Source: an uncultured Flavobacteriaceae bacterium (lineage in GTDB: Bacteria; Bacteroidota; Bacteroidia; Flavobacteriales; Flavobacteriaceae). Taken from it: a DNA stretch of 64,000 nt. The stretch lies in the NCBI GenBank assembly GCA_947486785.1, contig CANKUU010000001.1:62001-126000 (forward strand), given 5' to 3'. The notes below the pieces were generated by a model. It made no database searches, was not told the DNA's origin, and worked only from the letters and a program-made list of their open reading frames with translations. The translations under genes were made by a program, and so were the position numbers. Positions 55,486 through 63,654 of this stretch are shown here, in pieces (position 1 is the first letter of the stretch; each line of letters begins with the position of its first letter).

Positions 55486-57060
55486 ATGAAAAAGTATTTA
55501 AACTTATTCGATTTTAAACAAAAAGTTGACTACAAAACAGAGATACTTTCGGGTTTAACTGTTGCTTTGGCTTTGGTGCCAGAAGCAATAGCTTTTGCTT
55601 TAATTCCGGGTTTTTCTCCATTAACAGGCTTATATGCGGCTTTTGTTTTGGCATTAATTACTTCAATTTTTGGTGGCAGACCTGGTATGATTTCGGGTGC
55701 TACAGGTGCAGTAGCGGTAATCTTTATTGGATTAATCTTAGAACTGAAACGAAATTTTCCAGAGATTGAACCTGAAACTATTTTAAACTACGTTTTCGCT
55801 ACAGTTATTATAGCTGGTTTTTTGCAAATAGGGGCAGGCTTATTGCGTTTAGGTAAATTTATAAGATTGGTGCCACACCCCGTAATGTTCGGTTTTGTAA
55901 ACGGCTTGGCAATTATCATTTTTATGGCACAGTTTCCTAATTTTTACGAAAAAGGTACCGATAGCCTACTTTCTGGTAGTGCAATGTATACCATGTTAGC
56001 ACTTACCTTTTTAACCATGTTTATTATTTGGGGACTTCCAAAATTAACCAAAGCAGTGCCCTCATCTTTAGTCGCAATTGTAGTGGTTTCTGCAATTGTA
56101 ATAGGCTTTGGTGTAGATACCTTAACGGTTGCCGATACTATAAAAGAAGGGGAGTCTATTAAAGGCGGTTTTCCTCCTTTATCAATACCCAATATTCCTT
56201 TAACATTAACTACCTTAAAAATTATCTTTCCTTATGCGGCAATTATAGCAGGAGTTGGTTTGATTGAAAGCTTACTTACCTTAAATATAATTGATGAAAT
56301 TACCGAAACTAGGGGTAGCGGAAATAGAGAATGTGTTGCGCAAGGTACTGCTAACATACTTTCTGGTTTTTTATCGGGTATGGGCGGTTGCGCTATGATT
56401 GGTCAGAGTTTAATTAACACTTCATCTGGTGCTAGAGCAAGACTTTCAGGTATAACCGCAGCAGTTATGCTTTTGGTATTTATTATGTTTGGTTCTAGTT
56501 TAATAGAGCGCTTGCCAATGGCAGCATTAGTTGGCTTGATGTTTATGGTGGCGATTGGAACTTTTGAATGGGCAAGTTTTAAGACCTTTAGAAAAATGCC
56601 AAATTCTGATGTTATTGTAATGGTATTAGTAACACTAATTACAGCAGTAACCCATAATCTTGCAGTAGCGGTATTATTGGGGGTTATTATCTCAGCACTT
56701 GCCTACTCATGGGAAAACGCTAAACGCATACGTGCAAGAAAATATTTAGATGATAATGGTGTAAAGCATTATGAAATTTTCGGTCCGCTTTTCTTTGGTT
56801 CAACTACTGCGTTTACTGAAAAATTTGATATTAAGAACGATCCAGATGAAGTTATAATCGATTTTCAAGAGAGTAGGGTTGCAGATATGTCAGGAATAGA
56901 AGCGTTGAATAAATTAACCGAACGGTACTCAAGTCAAGGTAAAAAGGTACATTTAAGACACTTAAGTAAAGATTGTATTCAGCTACTAGAGAATGCAGAT
57001 GATATAATTGATGTAAACGTATTAGAAGATCCTACCTATAAAGTAGTCATAGATAAATAG
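55486..57060 (+). CDS. SulP-family anion transporter with STAS domain
   Basis: This 524-residue inner-membrane transporter begins with TEILSGLTVALALVPEAIAFA and GGRPGMISGATGAVAVIF, both typical SulP blocks. About ten membrane segments follow, and a C-terminal STAS domain (about 425-520) with VIIDFQESRVADMSGIEALN, which keeps the DxSG-type motif missing in the 526-residue paralogue. It stands alone, far from the SulP-carbonic anhydrase cluster, and lacks the insertion of the first paralogue. Sulfate or bicarbonate could be the substrate. Confidence 0.88.
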   Translation: MKKYLNLFDFKQKVDYKTEILSGLTVALALVPEAIAFALIPGFSPLTGLYAAFVLALITSIFGGRPGMISGATGAVAVIFIGLILELKRNFPEIEPETILNYVFATVIIAGFLQIGAGLLRLGKFIRLVPHPVMFGFVNGLAIIIFMAQFPNFYEKGTDSLLSGSAMYTMLALTFLTMFIIWGLPKLTKAVPSSLVAIVVVSAIVIGFGVDTLTVADTIKEGESIKGGFPPLSIPNIPLTLTTLKIIFPYAAIIAGVGLIESLLTLNIIDEITETRGSGNRECVAQGTANILSGFLSGMGGCAMIGQSLINTSSGARARLSGITAAVMLLVFIMFGSSLIERLPMAALVGLMFMVAIGTFEWASFKTFRKMPNSDVIVMVLVTLITAVTHNLAVAVLLGVIISALAYSWENAKRIRARKYLDDNGVKHYEIFGPLFFGSTTAFTEKFDIKNDPDEVIIDFQESRVADMSGIEALNKLTERYSSQGKKVHLRHLSKDCIQLLENADDIIDVNVLEDPTYKVVIDK

Positions 57061-57172
57061 CTTGGGTCATATACTTTTCTAAAGAGGTGGTTTTATATAA
57101 GTCTGTTTATTGTTTTTTAAAAAAGTGTAATACAGTATTTTAGAGGCTTTTTGTTTAGCTCGATAATAAAAT

Positions 57173-57213
57173 AAAAATGCCATCAACTCTTTAAAAAGTT
57201 GATGGCATTTTTA
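57173..57213. terminator. Bidirectional terminator between SulP and cytochrome c genes
   Basis: ATGCCATCAACT (57177-57188) pairs with AGTTGATGGCAT (57197-57208); A-run before, T-run after. The two flanking genes are convergent. Confidence 0.88.
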
Positions 57214-57226
57214 AGTACTTAAAAAC

Positions 57227-57703
57227 CTATAAGGTTCTTAAATATTCTGCGAGTGCTCTCGTGTCTTCATCCGTTAAATTCTGATTTAACATTATAGCCC
57301 CGTTATATTCTTTAATTAATGCTTTCGCAATAGGGTCTTCTTTTAGCATTTGATCAGGATTACTAATCATGTTCATAACCCAAGCCGGACTTCTACGATC
57401 GTAAACACCTTTAAGCGCAGGGCCAATCATTCGTTGTTCTGCCATGTGGCAGGCAATACAGATACTATTAAATTTAGTCTCACCAGAAGCGGCTAAATCT
57501 GCATTAATTTCTTCAGAAAAAGTAATATTTTTATATTCACCTACACCGTCATTATCCATATCAATGACTACACTTTCAGTGGAAGCTTCCGCCTTTTTTT
57601 CAGTTTTGGTGCGGTTCATTTCAAAACCTTCTTTTTTCTCTTTTTTTTCACCACAACTAACTACTAATAAGCCTATCGTAACTAAACCAATAATTTTTTT
57701 CAT
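57227..57703 (-). CDS. Class I cytochrome c lipoprotein
   Basis: This 158-residue protein has a lipoprotein signal (MKKIIGLVTIGLLVVSC), a Lys/Glu-rich spacer and a monohaem cytochrome c domain (about 65-158). The haem motif is CIACH (82-86) and the distal ligand is probably the Met in GAIMLNQNLTD (about 136). It is anchored in the envelope and likely carries electrons to an oxidase or reductase. A -7-like box TATATTTG lies at 57730-57723. Confidence 0.87.
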   Translation of the reverse strand: MKKIIGLVTIGLLVVSCGEKKEKKEGFEMNRTKTEKKAEASTESVVIDMDNDGVGEYKNITFSEEINADLAASGETKFNSICIACHMAEQRMIGPALKGVYDRRSPAWVMNMISNPDQMLKEDPIAKALIKEYNGAIMLNQNLTDEDTRALAEYLRTL

Positions 57704-57749
57704 GATAAGAATCGTTTAGATGCAAATATAACAATTAGGCAAAATTATA

Positions 57750-58706
57750 CTAATGATTAAAGAAATTAATTGACTGGTTTTCGCTGTAAGTATAGTTGCT
57801 AGAACCATAAAATCCTACGTGACCTCCATATTTAGGTAATTCTAAATACAGGTTTGTGTTCTGTTCTGCTTCTTTTACAGGGTAGCATTCAGGCCCTAAA
57901 AACGAATCGTTTAAAGCGTTTAAAAGTAATGTTGGAATTTTAATCTCAGGTAAAAATTGTAGGCTACTACATTTTTTATAATAATCTAAAGCGTCTTTAA
58001 AGCCATGTGCACGACTGGTATAGATGTCATCAAAGTCTTTTACCGTTTTTATTTGATTAATTTCCTTATCAGATACAAGATTGGGGTAGATAGCTTGCTT
58101 TTGTTTGAGCTTTAAAACCAATTTTTTTTTGAACCTTTGGCTATATAATATGTTATTTGGTTTCAGTAATTCTTTACACGCGCTATACAAATCACAAGGT
58201 ACTGAAACTGCCATTGCTGCAGTTAATTCTGATGGGTAGGTTCTGCCTTCTCCTAAATATTTTAAAATGATATTGCCTCCTAAGCTGAAGCCTTTAAGAT
58301 AAAGCCTGTTATAGCGACGTGTTGCTATAAGATGCTTAATTACCATAGCTAAATCTTCTGATGCCCCTGAATGATAAGATCGAAATAGTCGATTAGTTTC
58401 GCCACTACAACTTCGCAAATTAATGGCACAAACATCAAACCCATTTAGGTTAAAAGCCTTAGCGCTACCCGCAATATAAGCACGTTGAGCATTACCTTCT
58501 AATCCGTGAATAAGAGTGACTAATTTGTTAGTTTTTGAGTTCGCAAAACTCCAATCTAAATCTAAAAAATCGCCATCTGGCAAATCAATTCTTTCTCGTT
58601 TTTGAGTAAAATCAGTTATTTTTCGGATAATTCCAGCATAAATAGTAGAAAAATGACCATTTTTAAAGAAAAAAGGAGGGTTATATTGAGATGAGGTAAT
58701 GGGCAT
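57750..58706 (-). CDS. Alpha/beta hydrolase, YheT-like
   Basis: This 318-residue esterase-fold protein has the nucleophile elbow GFSLGGN (Ser about 139), the catalytic Asp in LNALNDSFLGPE and the His in YGGHVGFYG. TLIHGLEGNAQRAYIAG and the motif near CAINLRSCSGETNR are characteristic of the YheT family of hydrolases. It lies 19 nt after the nitronate monooxygenase-like gene on the same strand and is probably co-transcribed. Confidence 0.87.
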   Translation of the reverse strand: MPITSSQYNPPFFFKNGHFSTIYAGIIRKITDFTQKRERIDLPDGDFLDLDWSFANSKTNKLVTLIHGLEGNAQRAYIAGSAKAFNLNGFDVCAINLRSCSGETNRLFRSYHSGASEDLAMVIKHLIATRRYNRLYLKGFSLGGNIILKYLGEGRTYPSELTAAMAVSVPCDLYSACKELLKPNNILYSQRFKKKLVLKLKQKQAIYPNLVSDKEINQIKTVKDFDDIYTSRAHGFKDALDYYKKCSSLQFLPEIKIPTLLLNALNDSFLGPECYPVKEAEQNTNLYLELPKYGGHVGFYGSSNYTYSENQSINFFNH

Positions 58707-58725
58707 TTAACCAGGGCCTTTTATC

Positions 58726-59700
58726 TTATTTCGGATAGGTTTCAAGAACTTTAATTTGTTCTTCGATCGCAGATTTAAATTCAGACTTTAAAGACTGTAC
58801 AAGCTCACCTACTGGAACCGAGTCTTTAATTAGTGCAGAACCTTGACCAGCGGACCAAATAGTTTTCCAAGCCTTAGCTTCTGTATCTAATTCTTTGCCA
58901 AAATCAATTTTTTTATCTCTTTTTAAGTCTTCCTCTGTAATTCCTGCGGCTTTAAGACTTGGGCCTAAAAAATTGGCATGCACTCCAGAGATAGCTGCTG
59001 TGTAGACAACATCACTAGCACCAGCATCAATTATCATTTTTTTATATTCTTCAGGTGCTTTGGCTTCATTGGTGTTTATAAACCGTGTACCCATATAAGC
59101 CATATCTGCACCCATCTGTAAGGCCGAAGCAATATCACGACCCGTACTTATGCATCCCGAAAGTATGATAGTTTTTTTAAAGAATTTTTTAATTTCTGCA
59201 ACCAAAGGCATCGGGTTTATAGTACCACCATGACCTCCCGCACCAGCGGCAACAAGTATTAATCCATCTACACCAGCTTCAGCGGCTTTTTCAGCATGCC
59301 TTTTTTTAATTACATCATGAAAAACAAGACCCTTGTAGCTATGTATAGCATCAACAACCATTCGCACAGCACCGAGTGAAGTGATAATAATTGGCACTTT
59401 GTGCTTTACACATAATTTGATATCTGCCTCTAGTCTTGGGTTTGTTTGATGTACTATAAGGTTTACACCAAAAGGAGCTGCTTTTTTACCCGTAGTCTCT
59501 TCAAATTCTTTAAGCGCGGTTTTAATTTCAATGATCCATTCTTCAAATCCTTCACTTGTTCGTTGATTAAGGGCAGGAAAAGTGCCAACAATACCATTTT
59601 TACAACATTCAATAACCAATTTGGGCCCTGATATTAAAAATAACGGTGCTGCCATGGCTGGTAAAGAAAGGTCTGAAATAAACGAAGGTTTGTTACTCAT
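58726..59700 (-). CDS. NAD(P)H-dependent flavin oxidoreductase (nitronate monooxygenase family)
   Basis: This 324-residue TIM-barrel flavoenzyme has PAMAAPLFLISGPKLVIECC at the start, LVAAGAGGHGG, LSGCISTGRDIASALQMGAD and MGTRFINTNEA, all typical of the nitronate monooxygenase/2-nitropropane dioxygenase family with FMN. It may oxidise alkyl nitronates or reduce quinones; the subtype cannot be fixed by sequence. A 30-bp palindrome lies 73 bp upstream. Confidence 0.85.
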   Translation of the reverse strand: MSNKPSFISDLSLPAMAAPLFLISGPKLVIECCKNGIVGTFPALNQRTSEGFEEWIIEIKTALKEFEETTGKKAAPFGVNLIVHQTNPRLEADIKLCVKHKVPIIITSLGAVRMVVDAIHSYKGLVFHDVIKKRHAEKAAEAGVDGLILVAAGAGGHGGTINPMPLVAEIKKFFKKTIILSGCISTGRDIASALQMGADMAYMGTRFINTNEAKAPEEYKKMIIDAGASDVVYTAAISGVHANFLGPSLKAAGITEEDLKRDKKIDFGKELDTEAKAWKTIWSAGQGSALIKDSVPVGELVQSLKSEFKSAIEEQIKVLETYPK

Positions 59701-60326
59701 AAATAATGTTTTTAAGCCTAAAAATAGGTGTAAATTATACGGATACTAAAACGAAGGTAAAGTTACTTATTTTTTATTTATTATGCACGCATAATAAATA
59801 AATCAAAGTAGCTTGTTTCTTATTCTCTTACTTTACGGGTGTTTAAGTTTTAAATTATAGCTTAACACCTTAAAAATAGAATCCTTTTGGCAAATCTTTC
59901 ACTACACATGCTATTTTATTTTTATTGAACTGATTATTTATCAATTTCTTTAAATCCGTTGCACAAAATGTTGGTATAGCGACAGATATAAAACGTAATA
60001 AACTACAAAGTTTTTTTGTAATGAAAAAGAGCAGTTTTTAAACACTTATCTTTAATGGATACAACAACTTCGGTTATTTCACCAAAATTTTCAACTCTTA
60101 CTATAGTAAAAATGTTAACCCTAAGCAGATAGGTTAATTTTAGTGCACTATTTTTAGTTTCCGATTATACTCTTTAAATAGGGTAAAGCTGTTTTGGCAG
60201 CAAAATATAAAAGTTCATTCTTTTTAAATTTAATAAAAATGAGATTAAATTTGAGGCAAATAAGTTTTCTTTATTAAGGTTAAGCGGTAGTTCATTCATC
60301 GTATAATTTCTTAAAAAAATTAAATA
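59701..60326. other. Gene-free divergent region between the oxidoreductase and AraC genes
   Basis: No coding frame. It contains a long palindrome (separate entry) and, for the AraC gene, TAAATTTG at 60246-60253 as a possible -7 box, with no clear TTG partner. Confidence 0.45.
59773..59802. promoter_or_regulatory. 30-bp palindrome upstream of the oxidoreductase gene
   Basis: TTTATTTATTATGC and its exact complement flank a 2-bp centre (AC). It is in no gene and 73 bp before the oxidoreductase ATG; no T-run follows on either side. It suits a dimeric regulator's operator better than a terminator. Confidence 0.4.
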
Positions 60327-61163
60327 ATGAGACTAGACTATAGCGGTTTAAAAGACCAAAGTAAATTTACTCTAACCGATTTTGATTGGGCTGATTCAAA
60401 ACAGTTGCTTAATAATGGAGGTCACTACAAAATTATTTGGGCTAAAGAGAGCGACCTTGTTATTTGGGTGGACGGTTATAAAATGAATTTAAACAGAAAT
60501 CAGATAGTGTTTTGTACACCATTAAATATTCTAAAGCTAGATAAGGCTTCTGGAATTATTGCTGCACTTTTTAATAGAGAATTTTATTGTATTAGAGACC
60601 ATGATGAAGAAGTTTCTTGTAATGGATTTTTGTTTTACGGTTCGTCGTTGCCCATGGTACTTGACCTCGATGAAAAAGAGATCAAAAGTTTCGAGCTAAT
60701 GTTTCTTATGTTTCAAGAAGAATTAGAAACAATAGATAGTGTTCAAGGAGAAATGCTTAGAGTGTTATTAAAAAGATTACTAATAAAGGCAACTCGATTG
60801 ATTAAAATGAAATCACCACAAGAGAATTTGCCTAAACCACAATATGATATTGTTCGAAGATATCACTTATTAGTAGAAAAATATTTTAGAAATCTACATT
60901 CTGTAGCAGCCTATGCCGAGTTACTTTTTAAATCGCCTAAAACCCTATCTAATCTCTTTAAAAAGTTGGGTAAAGAATCGCCCTCACAAATTATTAATGA
61001 ACGAATTACTTTAGAAGCTAAACGGTTGCTTTTATTTTCAGATAAAACAGCAGAAGAAATTGGGTATGAGCTAGGTTTTAAAGAAGCTGCTCATTTTTCA
61101 AAATTCTTTAAAAAACAGGTAGGCCTGCCGCCTTTGGTTTTTAAAAAAGAGAATAATACCTAA
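60327..61163 (+). CDS. AraC-family transcriptional regulator
   Basis: This 278-residue protein has an N-terminal cupin-like sensing domain (about 20-140, LVIWVDGYKMNLNRNQIVFC) and a C-terminal AraC DNA-binding domain (about 180-275) with two helix-turn-helix units: HSVAAYAELLFKSPKTLSNL and TAEEIGYELGFKEAAHFSKF. The KQVGLPPLVFKK ending is canonical. It is divergent from the flavin oxidoreductase unit, which it might control, and stands before a candidate minus-strand RNA. Confidence 0.9.
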   Translation: MRLDYSGLKDQSKFTLTDFDWADSKQLLNNGGHYKIIWAKESDLVIWVDGYKMNLNRNQIVFCTPLNILKLDKASGIIAALFNREFYCIRDHDEEVSCNGFLFYGSSLPMVLDLDEKEIKSFELMFLMFQEELETIDSVQGEMLRVLLKRLLIKATRLIKMKSPQENLPKPQYDIVRRYHLLVEKYFRNLHSVAAYAELLFKSPKTLSNLFKKLGKESPSQIINERITLEAKRLLLFSDKTAEEIGYELGFKEAAHFSKFFKKQVGLPPLVFKKENNT

Positions 61164-61260
61164 AAAAAAAGCCCGTCAACGAAGACGAGCTTTATCAGTT
61201 TGGATTTAATCGGGGGAACCAATACTGATTTTCGGGGAAAATTTACGGGGGACATAATAT
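61162..61260 (-). ncRNA. Candidate structured RNA with C-rich loops and terminator
   Basis: On the minus strand a region with three C-tracts (GTCCCCCG, TTTTCCCCG and GTTCCCCCG) contains a hairpin. Its stem ATCAGT-A-TTGG pairs with CCAA-ACTGAT and its loop TTCCCCCGATTAAAT exposes C5. A terminator stem AAGCTCGTC/GACGGGCTT follows, with a U-G wobble that favours the minus strand, and nine Ts. It could be a small RNA or the 3' end of the EamA transcript, whose stop lies about 325 bp upstream on the same strand. The 5' end is not seen. Confidence 0.4.
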
Positions 61261-61519
61261 ATTTTCGATCACCTACAAAATAGGCGTAAATTCATTAGGC
61301 TTTATTTTTATCAACCTTTTTTCCGTTACAAAGATCCGATGAGATACCTCGGTTTTTTGTATACTTTTTTCCTTAGATATTGTACATTATTCCCTTTTTA
61401 GTAATTACAGGTTATGTTTTAACCTTTAAGAACTAAAATATTAGAGCGTAATAGCTTTTCACATACAAGATACTGGTGAGGCTACTAAACTAGATCGGCT
61501 TATTTTTTTATTACAGGTC
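61261..61519. other. Gene-free stretch between the AraC and EamA genes
   Basis: No coding frame. A weak hairpin, CCGATGAG-ATAC-CTCGG followed by TTTTTT, at about 61337-61359 might end AraC transcription on the plus strand. Confidence 0.35.
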
Positions 61520-62416
61520 TTAATTTACTTTTGGTAAAGCTTTTTTACTGGCTAAGTAGACCCCTAAAAGCACTAAACAGGCCGCTACTACTTTAATAGT
61601 GGTAATGGTATCTTTTCCCATAGCAACTGCGTAGGCGATACCAATAAGTGGTTGAACATAAATAAAAGCACTAACGGTGGAAGCTTTCAATTGGGTTAAT
61701 GCAAAAATATTGAATAAATAGGTGCAAAAGGTAGTTCCGAAAATGACAAATGCAATTCTCCATACAGCTTCAAAAGGAAGATCAGACCATTTTACAACTA
61801 ATAATTCTTGATATCCTAAGGGTAAACAAATTAAAATTCCGATAGTAAATAACCATTTCATAAAAGTAAAAGGATGATATTTTGTAATAAGTCCTTTTGC
61901 CATAATCAAATAAGCCCCATATAGCATCGCATTAAGTAATATGTAAAAATTTCCTAGAGATATGTTTGGTGCATCTTGGCGTATTTCTTGCCCAAAAAGT
62001 ATTAAACCAAGAGCGCCAGCAAGGCCAATTGTAATGCCAATTACTTTTCTAGAAGATACTTTTTCTTTGACAAGAAATATGGACAAAATAAGAACAAAAA
62101 TTGGAGTTATAGTGATTATAACAGCGCTATTAATGGGTGTTGTTAAGGCCAAACCTTTAAAAAAGGCAAGCATATTAATGCCCATGCCTAATAAGGCGCA
62201 CAGTAAAATACGACTATAATCTTTTTTTCTAATCTTCTCTTTAGGACCCAATAGAGAAATGCACCAAAATAGTATAGCCGCCCCAATTACACGTAAAGCA
62301 ACAAAACCTGAAGGCTCTATATAATATGGCATAATGCCTTTGGCAATAGTATGGTTTATGCCGTAAACTGTGGTTGCCCCTATAGCAGCTAAGATAGCTA
62401 AGGTGTTTTTATTCAA
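61520..62416 (-). CDS. EamA/DMT-family permease
   Basis: This 298-residue inner-membrane protein has ten predicted helices in two EamA repeats, with the GINHTIAKGIMPYYIEP and PLIGIAYAVAMG blocks. The family exports metabolites or amino acids; the substrate is unknown. The start is TTG (62416), overlapping the TGA of the ArsC-like gene by three bases, so it is translationally coupled. An ATG-start would remove the first helix. Confidence 0.85.
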   Translation of the reverse strand: MNKNTLAILAAIGATTVYGINHTIAKGIMPYYIEPSGFVALRVIGAAILFWCISLLGPKEKIRKKDYSRILLCALLGMGINMLAFFKGLALTTPINSAVIITITPIFVLILSIFLVKEKVSSRKVIGITIGLAGALGLILFGQEIRQDAPNISLGNFYILLNAMLYGAYLIMAKGLITKYHPFTFMKWLFTIGILICLPLGYQELLVVKWSDLPFEAVWRIAFVIFGTTFCTYLFNIFALTQLKASTVSAFIYVQPLIGIAYAVAMGKDTITTIKVVAACLVLLGVYLASKKALPKVN

Positions 62417-62766
62417 GAATGTATAGTTGTTTTTGCAGCCAAAATAACCTTCTTGCTATTACCAATAAAGATTTGATCGTTTACAATAATCACCGGTCGT
62501 TTTAAAAAGGTGTAATGTTCTAAGATCAGTTTTTTGTATTCAGGTTCTGTAAGTTTTTTTTCATGCAAACCCTGTTGGCGAAATAAGCGAGCTCTTTTGC
62601 TAAATAAGGCTTCATAGCTACCGCTTAAGTTTTTCATTTCTTCTAATTGAGAGTCGCTAATCGCTTCTTTTTTAATATCTTGAATCTCGATGTCATTTAA
62701 AGGCTGTAGTTCTTTTAAAATAAGCCTACAGGTATCGCAAGAGCTAAGGTGGTAAATCTTCTTCAT
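62413..62766 (-). CDS. ArsC/Spx-like thioredoxin-fold protein
   Basis: This 117-residue protein has the CxxC-type motif SSCDTCR (Cys10 and Cys13) at the thioredoxin-fold N-terminus and the ArsC-like end FLKRPVIIVNDQIFIGNSKK. Classical arsenate reductases of this family have CxxS/R patterns; two Cys suggest a redox-regulated Spx/YffB-type protein rather than a true arsenate reductase. No other ars genes are adjacent. Confidence 0.8.
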   Translation of the reverse strand: MKKIYHLSSCDTCRLILKELQPLNDIEIQDIKKEAISDSQLEEMKNLSGSYEALFSKRARLFRQQGLHEKKLTEPEYKKLILEHYTFLKRPVIIVNDQIFIGNSKKVILAAKTTIHS

Positions 62767-62826
62767 AATGATCTTTATTGGTACAAAGAAATTAATTTCC
62801 TTTTAAAAAGAACGCTAATGTTGGGG

Positions 62827-63522
62827 TTATTTTGCTAATGCAAAATCGACAGCTTTTTGCGAATGAATTTTAGTTGTGTTAAAAGTAGCAATAGACACGT
62901 CAGTGCTTGAAACTAATAGTGGAATTTCTGTACAACCAAAAATAACTCCTTCTGCCCCCTTTTCTTTTAAGCCATTAATAATGGTAATATAACTTTGCCT
63001 AGATGTTTCTTTGAAAACTCCGAAAATCAGTTCTTCATAGATGATTTGGTGTATCGTATTTCTTTCTTTTTCAGACGGAATACTAATTTCAAGGCCGTAT
63101 ACTTGGTTAAGAATTTTGTGGTAAAAATCTTTCTCCATGGTGTATTTTGTGCCTTATAAGGCAACTTTATGTAATTTTTTAGCTTTTATAGCATCTCCAG
63201 TAGCATGCGCAATATGAAGAAAAGGTACTTTGACAGCATTAGTAATACGATGGCTAACAATATGTATGGTATTGGTGCAAAGTAAAATTATATGAGCACC
63301 TGCTTTTTCTAACTTTAATGCTTCTAGTTCTATAATAGCTCCTATTTTGTTCCAATTACCAACAAAAGATAATTGTTCTATTTCAGCAAAATCTACCGAA
63401 GTCATAATTACTTTTGCTGAATGTGAGCCCCCTAGGCGTTGTTGGGTTATTTGATTAATAAGTTCATAATATACCTTTGATGATTGCCAACTCATTCCTC
63501 CAATTAATCCAATAGTTTTCAT
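62827..63522 (-). pseudogene. Aspartate/glutamate racemase family gene, split by one nonsense codon
   Basis: The gene starts at the ATG at 63522 (MKTIGLIGGMSWQSSKVYY) and reaches a TAA at 63156-63154 (after KLHKVAL). Then, in the same frame, it continues with GTKYTMEKDFYHKILNQVYG, GVIFGCTEIPLLVSS and a stop at 62827. Intact relatives read VALLGTKYTM here, so one Leu codon became TAA by a single base change. The two catalytic Cys remain in LCTNTIH and FGCTE. The fragments (122 and about 103 residues) would each hold half of the active site. Sequencing error is possible; otherwise this is a recent pseudogene. Confidence 0.8.
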
Positions 63523-63609
63523 ATCTATTTTACTCAGCTTTAGTATCTTCGTAAAGCAAATATATTGAATACCTTTGGGTAATAAATAATTGTTATTTAC
63601 AGCGCTAAG

Positions 63610-63626
63610 CCAAACCATAGGTTTGG
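63610..63626. promoter_or_regulatory. Short perfect inverted repeat between divergent genes
   Basis: CCAAACC-ATA-GGTTTGG lies between the racemase pseudogene and the DinB-like gene, 29 bp before the latter's ATG. It could be an operator or part of a 5' leader hairpin. Confidence 0.3.
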
Positions 63627-63654
63627 TTTAGTTTCATTTTTTAAATCTTTTGAC

